In this document: positions 1 through 7,730 of the stretch, piece after piece
Layout: each line of letters begins with the position of its first letter
How positions within the stretch are numbered: position 1 is the stretch's first letter
From: Desulfobacteraceae bacterium
GTDB taxonomy: Bacteria; Desulfobacterota; Desulfobacteria; Desulfobacterales; ETH-SRB1
Assembly (NCBI GenBank): GCA_014237365.1
Contig: JABZFQ010000286.1
Coordinates: forward strand, 1 to 40,935
DNA length: 40,935 nt
Direction of reading: 5' to 3'
Position numbers and translations under genes: made by a program
The notes under the pieces: generated by a model
Told to the model about the DNA's origin: nothing
Database searches by the model: none
What the model saw: only the letters and a program-made list of their open reading frames with translations

Positions 1-1
1 C

Positions 2-80
2 CGTAGGGGCAGGCCCCTGTGCCTGCCCTGATAATATGCAACCACAGGGCGGAAGGGCAACCACAGGCGTTGCCCCTACG
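2..80. repeat. Small GC-rich palindromic repeat (REP-like)
   Basis: CGTAGGGGC at 2-10 is mirrored by GCCCCTACG at 72-80, and the inner parts (CCTGTG, TGCCCT) also pair, so the 79 bp can fold into one long interrupted hairpin. It is far more GC-rich than its surroundings. Sequences of this style are common intergenic repeats in many bacteria. No gene is seen in 1-518. Confidence 0.6.
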
Positions 81-160
81 TTATTTGAAAACGAATTGTA
101 TCACATAATAGGGAACCATATCATTCATCAAGATGGCATTGTTTTATTTTGGTTACACTC

Positions 161-344
161 AAATAACTTCCCCAAGGAGGCGCATAGATTTGGGTCGAAT
201 TTGTTCGATCTCAAATCACAAAAGTTGATGGAATAGCTTACCTATTTCAATATTTTTGGGATTTGAGCCTGGATTTGAGATTTGGCAAAGGCGGCCTGAA
301 GCTGTGATGCATAGTTGTGGAAATTGTTTCGTCCACGTTCCTTA
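161..344 (+). mobile_element. GGAACG foldback element, copy 1 (left tip missing)
   Basis: First copy of the dominant dispersed repeat. Strand + is used here for copies whose GTAGGCGCA arm comes first, strand - for copies whose CTATGCATCACAG arm comes first. This copy starts at the AAATAACTTCCCC box, lacks the outer 15 bp of the left end, and ends with TTCGTCCACGTTCCTTA. It belongs to a longer subtype with an extra GAGCCTGGATTT-like insert in the second arm, shared with the copies at 4024 and 20296. Confidence 0.85.
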
Positions 345-391
345 GTTAAGGGTTATGGTTACAAAATTTCTTGCTATTTTTTAATTGCAAT

Positions 392-412
392 GGTAAATAT
401 TTATTATTTACC
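392..412. promoter_or_regulatory. Short palindrome upstream of the cytochrome gene
   Basis: GGTAAAT (392-398) and ATTTACC (406-412) form a perfect 7-bp inverted repeat with a 7-bp centre, about 110 bp before the dodecahaem cytochrome start. It could be an operator, but nothing else in the sequence supports that. Confidence 0.2.
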
Positions 413-518
413 TCAAAAGGACAAAAGGACTTGCGATTTTTCTCTGGCCATGAACATCAATAGCTGTGTTGCTCAGGCTTGAAATAGCATAAACCCGTAA
501 AAAATAAATTTGTGAGCT

Positions 519-1322
519 ATGAAAAACTGGAAAATAATAATAATTTCATTAAACTATGTAAGTATAATTTTTATAGGTTTCGTTATACTTGCAAACCATT
601 CAAGAGCAGATACTGCTGCTGAAGTACCTCCTTTAACAAATGATATCTGTATCAAGTGCCATTCTCAGCAACCTGCAACTATTGATGGCCGGGGTGGAAA
701 GCACAAAACTAAGGTCAATTGTATTGACTGTCACTTAGAACACCCTCCACGAGGAGCCAGAGCTATTCCTCAATGCAGTATGTGCCACAATGCAGCGCCA
801 CACTACAAACTCAAGCATTGCTCCGACTGCCATTTCAATACACATGCTCCTCTTGATTTAAAAATGGAAGGCGACATTACAGATCCATGCCTGACATGCC
901 ATCAGCAGCAGGGAAACGAGCTTAAAAAGCACCCCAGCGCTCATACAAATCTGCCCTGTACTGAATGCCATGAAATTCACAGGGCAATTCCTGAATGCAT
1001 GGAATGTCATAAAAAACACACAAAGGATATGGATTTTGAGGCATGCAAGAGCTGCCATCCAGTTCATATGCCTCTTAAAATAACTTGCATCCGCGAGACT
1101 CCATCAAGTTATTGCGGAAGTTGCCATAAAGAAGCCGCAGACTTGCTCAAAAAAAATATCAGCAAACACCATGATCTTGCCTGTGTTTACTGTCACAGGG
1201 ATAAACATAAAACGATTCCGCCTTGTTTGTCTTGCCACGGTCATCCACATCCGGATAACATAATAAAAAATTATCCAAAATGTGCGGACTGCCACAAAAC
1301 AGCACATGATTTAAGGAAATAA
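519..1322 (+). CDS. Secreted dodecahaem c-type cytochrome
   Basis: This 267-residue protein has an N-terminal hydrophobic segment (about residues 5-25) that fits a Sec signal peptide or anchor. It then carries twelve CXXCH haem c sites, beginning at about residues 44, 68, 86, 101, 124, 147, 160, 176, 199, 222, 236 and 255. One haem per about 19 residues is very dense, and many extra histidines are available as second axial ligands. Such proteins are periplasmic or extracellular electron carriers. I do not recognise a named family member. It is followed by two more multihaem cytochrome genes on the same strand, but a 237-bp repeat-filled gap makes a tight operon uncertain. No strong Shine-Dalgarno is seen before the ATG. 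Confidence 0.93.
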   Translation: MKNWKIIIISLNYVSIIFIGFVILANHSRADTAAEVPPLTNDICIKCHSQQPATIDGRGGKHKTKVNCIDCHLEHPPRGARAIPQCSMCHNAAPHYKLKHCSDCHFNTHAPLDLKMEGDITDPCLTCHQQQGNELKKHPSAHTNLPCTECHEIHRAIPECMECHKKHTKDMDFEACKSCHPVHMPLKITCIRETPSSYCGSCHKEAADLLKKNISKHHDLACVYCHRDKHKTIPPCLSCHGHPHPDNIIKNYPKCADCHKTAHDLRK

Positions 1323-1325
1323 AAA

Positions 1326-1415
1326 TGGTTCAGGGTTCAGGGATTCAGAGTTCAGGGATTCAGAGTTCAGGGGTTCAGGGATTCAGAGTTCAGGGGTTCA
1401 GGGTTCGGGGTTACA
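1326..1415. repeat. Heptad tandem repeat (GTTCAGG/ATTCAGA units)
   Basis: About a dozen degenerate 7-bp units of the GTTCAGG type follow directly after the cytochrome stop codon. Unlike related loci, no complementary arm follows, so this looks like a single-arm tract. The open frame over it is an artefact of the repeat. Confidence 0.8.
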
Positions 1416-1480
1416 GAAAAGGTAATAATCGGGCATATAAATTGCTTATTAATTTTGACGTTTGGAACTTAAAATTTTAT

Positions 1481-1517
1481 GTAAAAGTTCACCACAAAAC
1501 TACACGGAGACTCACTG
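1481..1517 (-). repeat. GTGGTGAAC dispersed repeat, left flank of hexahaem gene
   Basis: Reading on the minus strand, this 37-bp stretch closely matches 2485-2521 on the plus strand (CAGTGA, CTCCGT, GTGAA and TTTTAC blocks). The two copies therefore face each other across the hexahaem cytochrome gene. Confidence 0.6.
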
Positions 1518-1559
1518 AAAATTGGTAAACAATAAGTTCAGATATCGTCAAATGAAATT

Positions 1560-2441
1560 ATGAATAAGGACTTGAACAATATTAGAAATCATGACTATTG
1601 TAGAAAAGCTGGTTTCATGCTTTTTATTTTTTGGGCAGCCATATCTTTTATCGCCATGGTTTCTTCTATTGGATCCGCGCGTCTAAATACAGAAAGCTGT
1701 ATTGACTGTCACGTTGTTCACGCGTGGCAGGATAAAAAAGAAAAAGATTCAAAACCGATGTATGCATCAATTCTTGAAAAAACCTGTGAAGAATGCCACA
1801 CAAGTCATGACAGCAGAACACTTGTCAAGTTTGGCCAGAACATCATACCTATTGTAAAATCTGCAATAAAACCGGAAGCTCCTTTGGCCGGCGGAAATTT
1901 CTATTACACTTCAGGGCAGATACATTTAAAAAAAGCAGGTTATTGCACCTCGTGCCACGTGGATGTCAGGCACCATGCAACCAATGCCGGATATCGTTTT
2001 CTTGGAGAAGACATTGAGGGTATTGGGGACCCAATGTACGAATTTGGTGATGATGGTCACAATATATACAAAAGCGGCGACCAGTACTGTATTGCATGTC
2101 ATGCCAATTTTTGCGGTTCTAAAAACCAGGAATTCGGCGCTGGATGGATCCGCCATCCTACGAATATCACACTTCCCATGCTCGGCGAATATTCAGGATA
2201 CAAGGTTTACAGAAAAGATGTCCCTGTATGTTATCCAAATCCGGAAAAACCTGAAAGATCTACTGCCCGTGTTATGTGCATGTCATGCCATCGTCCACAT
2301 GGAACACCGTATCATTTTTTGCTGAGGTGGGACTATAATACCATGTTAGCCGGAAATGGTAATAATTCAACAGGATGCTTTGCCTGCCATACAACAAAGG
2401 ATACAGGGACCATTGTTCAGGAGGCAGAAATCGGGGAATGA
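1560..2441 (+). CDS. Secreted hexahaem c-type cytochrome, OmcS-like
   Basis: The 293-residue product has a signal peptide with a long polar n-region and hydrophobic core at about 18-38, probably cleaved near the SIGSA motif. Six CXXCH haem sites start at about residues 47, 76, 129, 177, 240 and 273. The last half (GGNFYY, YRFL, GHNIY, RHPTN, CMSCHRPHG, RWDYNTMLAG, CFACHTTKD) aligns block by block with the next gene's product, so the two are paralogues. Those blocks also recall the Geobacter OmcS filament cytochrome (CLSCHRAHAS, RHPAG). The likely role is extracellular or outer-surface electron transfer. The Shine-Dalgarno is weak. Inverted copies of a 37-bp repeat flank the gene. Confidence 0.92.
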   Translation: MNKDLNNIRNHDYCRKAGFMLFIFWAAISFIAMVSSIGSARLNTESCIDCHVVHAWQDKKEKDSKPMYASILEKTCEECHTSHDSRTLVKFGQNIIPIVKSAIKPEAPLAGGNFYYTSGQIHLKKAGYCTSCHVDVRHHATNAGYRFLGEDIEGIGDPMYEFGDDGHNIYKSGDQYCIACHANFCGSKNQEFGAGWIRHPTNITLPMLGEYSGYKVYRKDVPVCYPNPEKPERSTARVMCMSCHRPHGTPYHFLLRWDYNTMLAGNGNNSTGCFACHTTKDTGTIVQEAEIGE

Positions 2442-2453
2442 GGTTCAGGTTTG

Positions 2454-2480
2454 TAAGGAACGTGGACGAAATAACTTCCA
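2454..2480 (-). mobile_element. GGAACG element, terminal fragment only
   Basis: TAAGGAACGTGGACGAAATAACTTCC matches one end of the element, then the similarity stops abruptly and runs into the GTGGTGAAC repeat. It is 12 bp after the hexahaem cytochrome stop. The strand is arbitrary because both ends are alike. Confidence 0.75.
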
Positions 2481-2484
2481 CTTT

Positions 2485-2521
2485 CAGTGAAACTCCGTAT
2501 CGTTCCGTTGTGAATTTTTAC
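2485..2521 (+). repeat. GTGGTGAAC dispersed repeat, right flank of hexahaem gene
   Basis: This is the inverted partner of 1481-1517. Shorter relatives are at 5595-5629, 7685-7727 and 14222-14263. Confidence 0.6.
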
Positions 2522-2616
2522 GCCGGTTTCAATAAAAATTATTGACTACTATTTTCAGGTTGTGTTAAGTTTTGTATCTTGAATTATTTTTTAAAAAAAG
2601 GAGGTAACCCAAGTTT

Positions 2617-3765
2617 ATGAAAAGAAAAAAAATATTACTGTGGTGTTCGGTATTTGTGATGACTCTTTTCCTATGTGGAGTAGGGACGGGAAATGCAGTG
2701 GTAACAGGGGAGTGTTTTAATTGCCATACAATGCATAATAGTCAAAATGGCTCTTATTATTTAACTGGACCTCACGAACACCTCCTGCTCAGTGCAGATG
2801 GCTGTGTGGGCTGCCATTCTAGCAGCAGTTCTTCCACAACATATACATTGGGTTCTTCTACGGTCCCTGTCGTAAACTTCACAGGCGGCATAGAGCCATC
2901 TGCCTACCTGTCTGGCGGCAATTTTTACTGGGTGGCCCAGGGCGGCGCGGCGAATGATCCCAAGGGACATAATGTCTTTGGCATAGCAAGCCAGGATTCA
3001 CTAATTGCCGCGGGTGTAGGTGCCCCTGGAGATTCTAATGGTAGTGGTTGCGGCCCAGGCAGTTGTCACGCCACTCTAGCGATAGATACCGTCACTACCG
3101 GCACTTATCTTGCGCCAAATGGCTGTCAGGGTTGCCATCTTGACGTACAACACCATACTGATGATACTGGCGGCGCTAATGGTCCAAATTCGAAGTATGT
3201 GGGCAGTTCACCATGGTATCGGTTTCTTGTCGGCCATCAGTCAGGCCCACCTGACGGAACATACGGTGTTGAAGGGATTGAACATAATAGCTGGGGGCCC
3301 AGCGACGTAAGCCCAGGCAGTGACCATCATAATGAATACAAAGGTGAAACAGGGGAAGGATCCGGAACTCTGGTCCTTGGCTTCGGCACTATGACTGCCT
3401 TTTGCTCGGGCTGCCACGGAGATTTCCACGAACAACAGGATACCGGTACCGCTGGACAATGGACCAGACACCCCTCTGATTTAACTATACCAGTTACCGG
3501 AGAATATGCAAGTATAAACGACTATAATTTTGACACTCTTACCCCTGTTGCCAGAACTGACGCCGCCATTACCACCCTTTCCGGCACGTCGAGCGGTACG
3601 GTTAGCGCTGGTTCAGATATGGTCATGTGTTTATCATGCCACAGGCCCCACGGAAGCAAAAATGATGATCTTTTGAGGTGGAATTATGACGACATGGTGG
3701 CCGGTAGCGCCGGCGCCTTGGAGAATAGGGGCTGTTTTTACTGTCATAGCACAAAAGATGATTAA
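2617..3765 (+). CDS. OmcS-like multihaem cytochrome (6 CXXCH + 1 CX4CH)
   Basis: The 382-residue protein starts after an excellent AGGAGG site (2599-2604) and has a Sec signal peptide ending near residue 27. Haem sites CXXCH begin at about residues 33, 63, 170, 263, 338 and 373. A further CGPGSCH at 145-151 is a CX4CH site, so seven haems are possible. The first site, ECFNCHTMHNS, and the later CLSCHRPHGS and RHPSD blocks closely resemble the filament-forming hexahaem OmcS of Geobacter. Compared with its upstream paralogue it has an extra Gly/Ser-rich loop containing the CX4CH site. The Gly/Ser/Thr-rich composition is typical of extracellular cytochromes. A terminator follows directly. OmcS-type assembly is inferred from motifs only. 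Confidence 0.93.
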   Translation: MKRKKILLWCSVFVMTLFLCGVGTGNAVVTGECFNCHTMHNSQNGSYYLTGPHEHLLLSADGCVGCHSSSSSSTTYTLGSSTVPVVNFTGGIEPSAYLSGGNFYWVAQGGAANDPKGHNVFGIASQDSLIAAGVGAPGDSNGSGCGPGSCHATLAIDTVTTGTYLAPNGCQGCHLDVQHHTDDTGGANGPNSKYVGSSPWYRFLVGHQSGPPDGTYGVEGIEHNSWGPSDVSPGSDHHNEYKGETGEGSGTLVLGFGTMTAFCSGCHGDFHEQQDTGTAGQWTRHPSDLTIPVTGEYASINDYNFDTLTPVARTDAAITTLSGTSSGTVSAGSDMVMCLSCHRPHGSKNDDLLRWNYDDMVAGSAGALENRGCFYCHSTKDD

Positions 3766-3793
3766 TAAAGGTGAATAGAGAAGCTAAAGGCTG

Positions 3794-3837
3794 AAAAAAA
3801 CAGGGCTCGGGAAGTTAAATCCTGAGTCCTGTTTTTT
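3794..3837 (+). terminator. Rho-independent terminator after the cytochrome cluster
   Basis: AAAAAACAGGGCTCGGG pairs with CCTGAGTCCTGTTTTTT around a 9-nt loop (3812-3820), with two non-perfect pairs and a T6 tail. It lies 29 bp after the stop codon. Because of the matching A-tract it could also work on the minus strand. Confidence 0.8.
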
Positions 3838-4023
3838 ATGCGTGTTAACGCTAATAATAAGCCATTCTTCCAGATAATATTCCGTTGGCAGGTAAAAAAA
3901 ACTTTCCACCCATATGTCAACACAAGACACAGGAGCGATAAGCACCACCAACTCAATCCAGCGAAGAGTTATCGGGTTTATCTGGTTTTGGGGAAGTTCA
4001 TCAGGGATGTTTTCTGCTCTTTG

Positions 4024-4223
4024 TTAAGAAACGTGGACGAAATAATTTCCCCAAGTAGGCGCATAGATTTGGGTCAAATTTGTTCGATCTCAAATCACAA
4101 AAGTTGATGGAATAACTTACCTATTTCGATATTTTTGGGATTTGAGCCTGGATTTGAGATTTGGCAAAGGTGGCCTGAATCTGTGATGCATAATTGGGGA
4201 AGTTATTTCGTCCCCGTTCCTAA
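4024..4223 (+). mobile_element. GGAACG foldback element, copy 2 (long subtype)
   Basis: A complete copy of about 200 bp with both ends (TTAAGAAACGTGGACGAA and TTCGTCCCCGTTCCTAA) and the extra 12-bp insert. Its right end overlaps the last codons and stop of the minus-strand TPR gene. Confidence 0.9.
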
Positions 4224-5024
4224 TTGTTCATTGGCGTAAGACAGATTTTTTAGTGTTATAGGATCATCCGGTTTTATCCATAGGGACTGCTCAAAATATT
4301 CAATAGCCTGTTCCAATAACCCCATACGCCCATAGATTATACCGAGATTAGAAAGGGCTTCATGATAATCAGATTTTATATTCAATGCCTTTCTGTAATA
4401 GTGTATTGCCTTCTCTGAGAGTTCTTTTTCATCATTGATCACACCAAGATTATAATAAGCCTGAGCCATATCAGGAGCTATTTTAAGAGCTTGTTTGAAT
4501 TTATCCAGCGCTGCTGCTGTTAATTTTTTTTTGTGCAAAGCAGATCCAAGACTGACCAATAGTAACGGGCTGTCAGGCCTTAACGCAAGAGCCTTTTTAT
4601 AATAATAAATAGCTGTATCAAATCGCCTGTTTTTTGCATATACATTTCCCATAAAATGACTAACTTCAACAGATTGCGGCGCTATCTTTAAGGCATTCCC
4701 ATATTGTTCAATTGCATCCCTGATTCTTCCTTTTTCCTCATAAATTCGTCCTATATTAAGATATGCTTTTTCTGCGCGTGGATTTAACCTTAGCGCCTGC
4801 CTGAATTCTATTAGCGCTTTATCAAAATCTTTATTATTAAAAAGGGCAAAGCCACGATTATTATGTGTTCTATATTTATAAGAGGATTTGTTTAAACAAT
4901 CGGTCCAAAGAGTAAGATTATCTTTCCAGATAAAATTGCGCTGATACCCAGCAGTACCAAACACCGCCACAAGACCCGCAACCACCAGAAACTCAATATG
5001 CAGATTTAGTCTCAGTTGTTTCAT
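4203..5024 (-). CDS. TPR protein, third C-terminal TMTC-like module
   Basis: The 273-residue protein begins with one hydrophobic helix (about residues 10-25), then the motif YQRNFIWKDNLTLW, then about six tetratricopeptide repeats to the C-terminus. Fused bacterial TMTC/O-glycosyltransferase-like proteins have this same order (last helix, YQRN-x-WK, TPRs), but in one polypeptide. This gene is therefore read as a detached C-terminal half, and is paralogous to the two genes upstream. GGAGAG five bases before the ATG is a fair ribosome site. The final residues GTGTK and the TAA stop are provided by the end of a GGAACG element, so the original C-terminus has probably been altered. Confidence 0.85.
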   Translation of the reverse strand: MKQLRLNLHIEFLVVAGLVAVFGTAGYQRNFIWKDNLTLWTDCLNKSSYKYRTHNNRGFALFNNKDFDKALIEFRQALRLNPRAEKAYLNIGRIYEEKGRIRDAIEQYGNALKIAPQSVEVSHFMGNVYAKNRRFDTAIYYYKKALALRPDSPLLLVSLGSALHKKKLTAAALDKFKQALKIAPDMAQAYYNLGVINDEKELSEKAIHYYRKALNIKSDYHEALSNLGIIYGRMGLLEQAIEYFEQSLWIKPDDPITLKNLSYANEQLGTGTK

Positions 5025-5045
5025 TTAAACTCTCCATTCTACGCT

Positions 5046-5561
5046 CTACGGATGACCGGGAATTGATGGCATTGTTCCTTTTATGCCCTTAACAAGCTTC
5101 TTCCATTGTTGGCCAGAACCAAGCATCCTGGCAATCCTCATCTCTTTGAAGGCCATATCATATAGTCCTTTTGAGCCATAGGCAATGCCAAGGTTGTAGT
5201 GGGCATCCGCGTTGCGGGGGCTCAACTGAATGGCATGCTTGAATTGGGTTATGGCGCTGTCCACATTTCCTTTGTCAAAATAACATATACCGAGATTGAC
5301 ATAGGGGTAAGGATATGCAGGATCAATGTTGATAGCAAGTTGATGATGCTTTACGGCGTCGTTGATAAGTCTGCTTTTATATTTGGCAATTCCCATATAA
5401 TCATGAGCCCTGGCCTTGCCCGGAGATTTTTTTACAACATCCGACCAGAGGGAAAGATTATCTTTCCATGCAAAATTCCGCTGATATGTGGCACCAGTGA
5501 ATAACAGCACAAGACTTACCAGTACGACGGATTCTATATATATTAATCGTTTTTGTGTCAT
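5046..5561 (-). CDS. TPR protein, second C-terminal TMTC-like module
   Basis: The 171-residue protein has a hydrophobic segment at about 9-24, then YQRNFAWKDNLSLW, then about three TPRs. Its N-terminus (MTQKRLIYIESVVL) is nearly the same as that of the gene before it (MMQNRLIYIESVVL), showing a recent duplication. Only 21 bp separate it from the next module, so co-transcription is likely. It is probably membrane-anchored with the TPRs on one face, and the partner is unknown. Confidence 0.82.
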   Translation of the reverse strand: MTQKRLIYIESVVLVSLVLLFTGATYQRNFAWKDNLSLWSDVVKKSPGKARAHDYMGIAKYKSRLINDAVKHHQLAINIDPAYPYPYVNLGICYFDKGNVDSAITQFKHAIQLSPRNADAHYNLGIAYGSKGLYDMAFKEMRIARMLGSGQQWKKLVKGIKGTMPSIPGHP

Positions 5562-5594
5562 GGTCTATAGCATGAAATCTTCTATAAATTTTTC

Positions 5595-5629
5595 GTAATC
5601 GTTCACCACAGAAACTGCAGTACACAGAG
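5595..5629 (-). repeat. GTGGTGAAC dispersed repeat
   Basis: On the minus strand this reads CTCTGTGTACTGCAG followed by TTTCTGTGGTGAACGATTAC, related to 1481-1517 and 2485-2521. It occupies the gap between two TPR module genes. Confidence 0.45.
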
Positions 5630-5706
5630 CAAACTATTTTATTTGTCACTTAATTTCTGCTGAAGAACCGTATTTGCAGATCTTCGCTCTCAATTATGAA
5701 GTTTGC

Positions 5707-6330
5707 TTACTCTTTCCGGCTTGCATGTATTTGAAAGAGCAGGTTGCCAATTTTGGCCCGGGCCTGAGCATCATCCGGCCTTAAGTGCAGATATTTTTGA
5801 AATTCAAAAATCGCTTTATCAAATATCCTTTTTCGTTCATAAGCCATGCCCAAATTCCAGTGTGGCTCCGGCGAATCCGGCTTAATGCTCATGGCCATTT
5901 TGTATTTTTCTATAGCCTTGTTTATGTGGCCCATTTTAAGATAGGTATTGCCCAGATTATCAAGAGCTTCTAAAAAGCCAGGCTTGATGGTAAGCGCCTG
6001 TTGGTAAGCGTCTGTTGCGTCATTGAACATGCCTTTTTTTTCATAAACTACACCCAGATTATAATATGTCTTTGCATAGGGATGTACAGGATTGATTTTA
6101 ACAGCCATCTTGTATTCAACCATGGCTTGATCCAAAAGGCCCTTTTTGAAATAAGAATTGCCTATATTCACATGTGGCCGATCCTTATTAGTGGATTTTA
6201 TGACCGCGTCCGACCACAGGGTTTCTTCTGTTTTCCATACGAAATTCCGCTGATACGCAACAGTACCAAATAACAGCACAAGACTTGCCAGTACGACAGA
6301 TTCTATATATATTAATCGATTTTGCATCAT
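5707..6330 (-). CDS. TPR protein, first C-terminal TMTC-like module
   Basis: The 207-residue protein has one hydrophobic helix (about 9-24), then YQRNFVWKTEETLW and about four to five TPRs. It lies 60 bp after the membrane protein at 6391-7569, which ends just where fused homologues would continue with this helix. The first two codons are both ATG and no clear Shine-Dalgarno is seen. Confidence 0.83.
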   Translation of the reverse strand: MMQNRLIYIESVVLASLVLLFGTVAYQRNFVWKTEETLWSDAVIKSTNKDRPHVNIGNSYFKKGLLDQAMVEYKMAVKINPVHPYAKTYYNLGVVYEKKGMFNDATDAYQQALTIKPGFLEALDNLGNTYLKMGHINKAIEKYKMAMSIKPDSPEPHWNLGMAYERKRIFDKAIFEFQKYLHLRPDDAQARAKIGNLLFQIHASRKE

Positions 6331-6390
6331 AATTTATAGCAGGAAATTTTTTACCTTCACCCTCACCTCGACTCTCTCCCCTTTTCGCGC

Positions 6391-7569
6391 TTACGTTTCT
6401 GTCCCGGCCGTGTTTCCGTCCCGCTTCAAACTGGATATTTTACTGACAAGCAACGCCGCAAAAATGGCAAAACCTATTGATGGAAGATAAAGGCGATGTT
6501 CAAAGATCACATCATAAATTACTATAAAGCTGGATGTAACTGAAATGGTAACAAAAAACCAGATAATGGCGAATGAAAGCAGCTTTGCCCGGCGATATGC
6601 CCGGAGGCCAAACCCTGCGATGGCGGTAAGAAGGATGAAAAAAAGAACTGTTGTAAAATTCAGATGCATTGTAATTGGCCAGTCATAGTCCAGGTTGAGA
6701 TTTACAGGGATAAATAACAGCTTAATATAGTATGGAATAACATGCAATTGTGTCATAAAATACTGAAAAGAGGTAATAGATTCACCAAAGGGCATCTGTA
6801 CCCCTTTGGCATAATCAAATGAAACAAACTTTTGCAGCCCGGATGCGCTCAGGTAAATGGCGATACCTATGGTGCAGAACATAGCCAGATGGACATTGCA
6901 GTGGCCTTTCAGGATCTTCCAATCCCCATCCGATATAAAGTAAAAATCGTAGATCAAAAGCATTAAAGGTAGAGTGGCAACTATCTGTTTGGTTGCCATC
7001 CCAAGGCATGATGCGAAAAAAGCTCCAACAAAGAGCGCTAAGGTCTCAGCTCCCTGCTCTCTTATCTTTGTCTCAAAGGCTTTAATAAAAAGAAATAGTG
7101 AAAGCAAATAAAAGGTTGTAGCCAGTACTGAAGATCGACTGATAATATACGTAACAGCCTGGGTTTGAACAGGATGTGCAATGAAAATTAAAGACGCATA
7201 AAGAGCAATCCTGTAAGCACGTTCTCCGTATTTTTCTTTAACCGAGGTGAAGTTGGCTGTCTTAAAAAGGATAAAATAGAGCATGATGCCATTTGAGATA
7301 TGCAGCAGCAGGTTGACAAGATGATAACCAAAAACATTTAGTTTTCCAAAATAATAATTAACCGCCAATGTAATGTCTAATATCGGACGATTAGAGGAAG
7401 AAAAAATTTCTTTTAAGTCAAATCTATGGATAGCGTAGTTTTCAACAATAGCATGCTGGTCGTCAAAGTGAAAAGAGCAGTCAAAGCTGTTAGAGTAAAT
7501 AACACCGGCTATGGCGGAAATCAAAAAAATTGCAAGAAAATGTTTTTGGATATTTGACAAACCGACCAT
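6391..7569 (-). CDS. Polytopic membrane protein, TMTC/GT-C glycosyltransferase-like N-terminal half
   Basis: The 392-residue protein has about ten hydrophobic segments. Its first periplasmic loop holds an Asp pair (FHFDD, residues 36-37), as in GT-C fold protein O-mannosyltransferases. The motif EHRLYLPSIGF near the end is typical of TMTC-like proteins. Those normally continue into a helix, a YQRN-x-WK motif and TPRs, but here the protein stops and three downstream genes each encode such a continuation. It probably transfers a sugar from a lipid carrier, with substrate unknown. AAAGGAG lies nine bases before the ATG. A half copy of the GGAACG element sits directly upstream and must be in or near the promoter. 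Confidence 0.8.
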   Translation of the reverse strand: MVGLSNIQKHFLAIFLISAIAGVIYSNSFDCSFHFDDQHAIVENYAIHRFDLKEIFSSSNRPILDITLAVNYYFGKLNVFGYHLVNLLLHISNGIMLYFILFKTANFTSVKEKYGERAYRIALYASLIFIAHPVQTQAVTYIISRSSVLATTFYLLSLFLFIKAFETKIREQGAETLALFVGAFFASCLGMATKQIVATLPLMLLIYDFYFISDGDWKILKGHCNVHLAMFCTIGIAIYLSASGLQKFVSFDYAKGVQMPFGESITSFQYFMTQLHVIPYYIKLLFIPVNLNLDYDWPITMHLNFTTVLFFILLTAIAGFGLRAYRRAKLLSFAIIWFFVTISVTSSFIVIYDVIFEHRLYLPSIGFAIFAALLVSKISSLKRDGNTAGTET

Positions 7570-7589
7570 GTGCGAAATCTCCTTTGGTT

Positions 7590-7687
7590 AGGTAAGCTAT
7601 TCCTTCAACTTTTGTGATCTGAGATCAAACAAATTCGACCCAAATCTGTGCGCCTGCTTGGTGAAGTTAATTCGTCCACGTTCCTAA
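7590..7687 (-). mobile_element. GGAACG element, right half only
   Basis: The match begins at the centre of the palindrome (AGGTAAGCTATTCC) and runs to the end TTCGTCCACGTTCCTAA. The whole left arm is absent. It lies 21 bp upstream of the membrane protein start codon. Confidence 0.85.
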
Positions 7688-7727
7688 TTCAGTGTAATTT
7701 AAGTGAAAATCCGTGGTGAACTATTAC
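7685..7727 (+). repeat. 43-bp repeat shared with 14222-14263
   Basis: TAATTCAGTGTAATT and GTGAAAATCCGTGG, followed by TGAACTATTAC, recur almost unchanged at 14222-14263. Both copies lie just beyond a GGAACG end. Confidence 0.65.
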
Positions 7728-7730
7728 GGT

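Noticed and set aside
36-236. Open frame of 66 codons at the window start
   Set aside because: It runs through the GC-rich palindrome and a foldback element and shows no protein-like features.
1325-1528. Open frame over the heptad tract
   Set aside because: The translation is a simple repeat product (GIQSSGIQSSG) with no ribosome site.
5562-5706. Frameshift joining the TPR module genes
   Set aside because: Each module has its own start, hydrophobic helix and YQRN motif, so they are tandem paralogues and not pieces of one broken frame.
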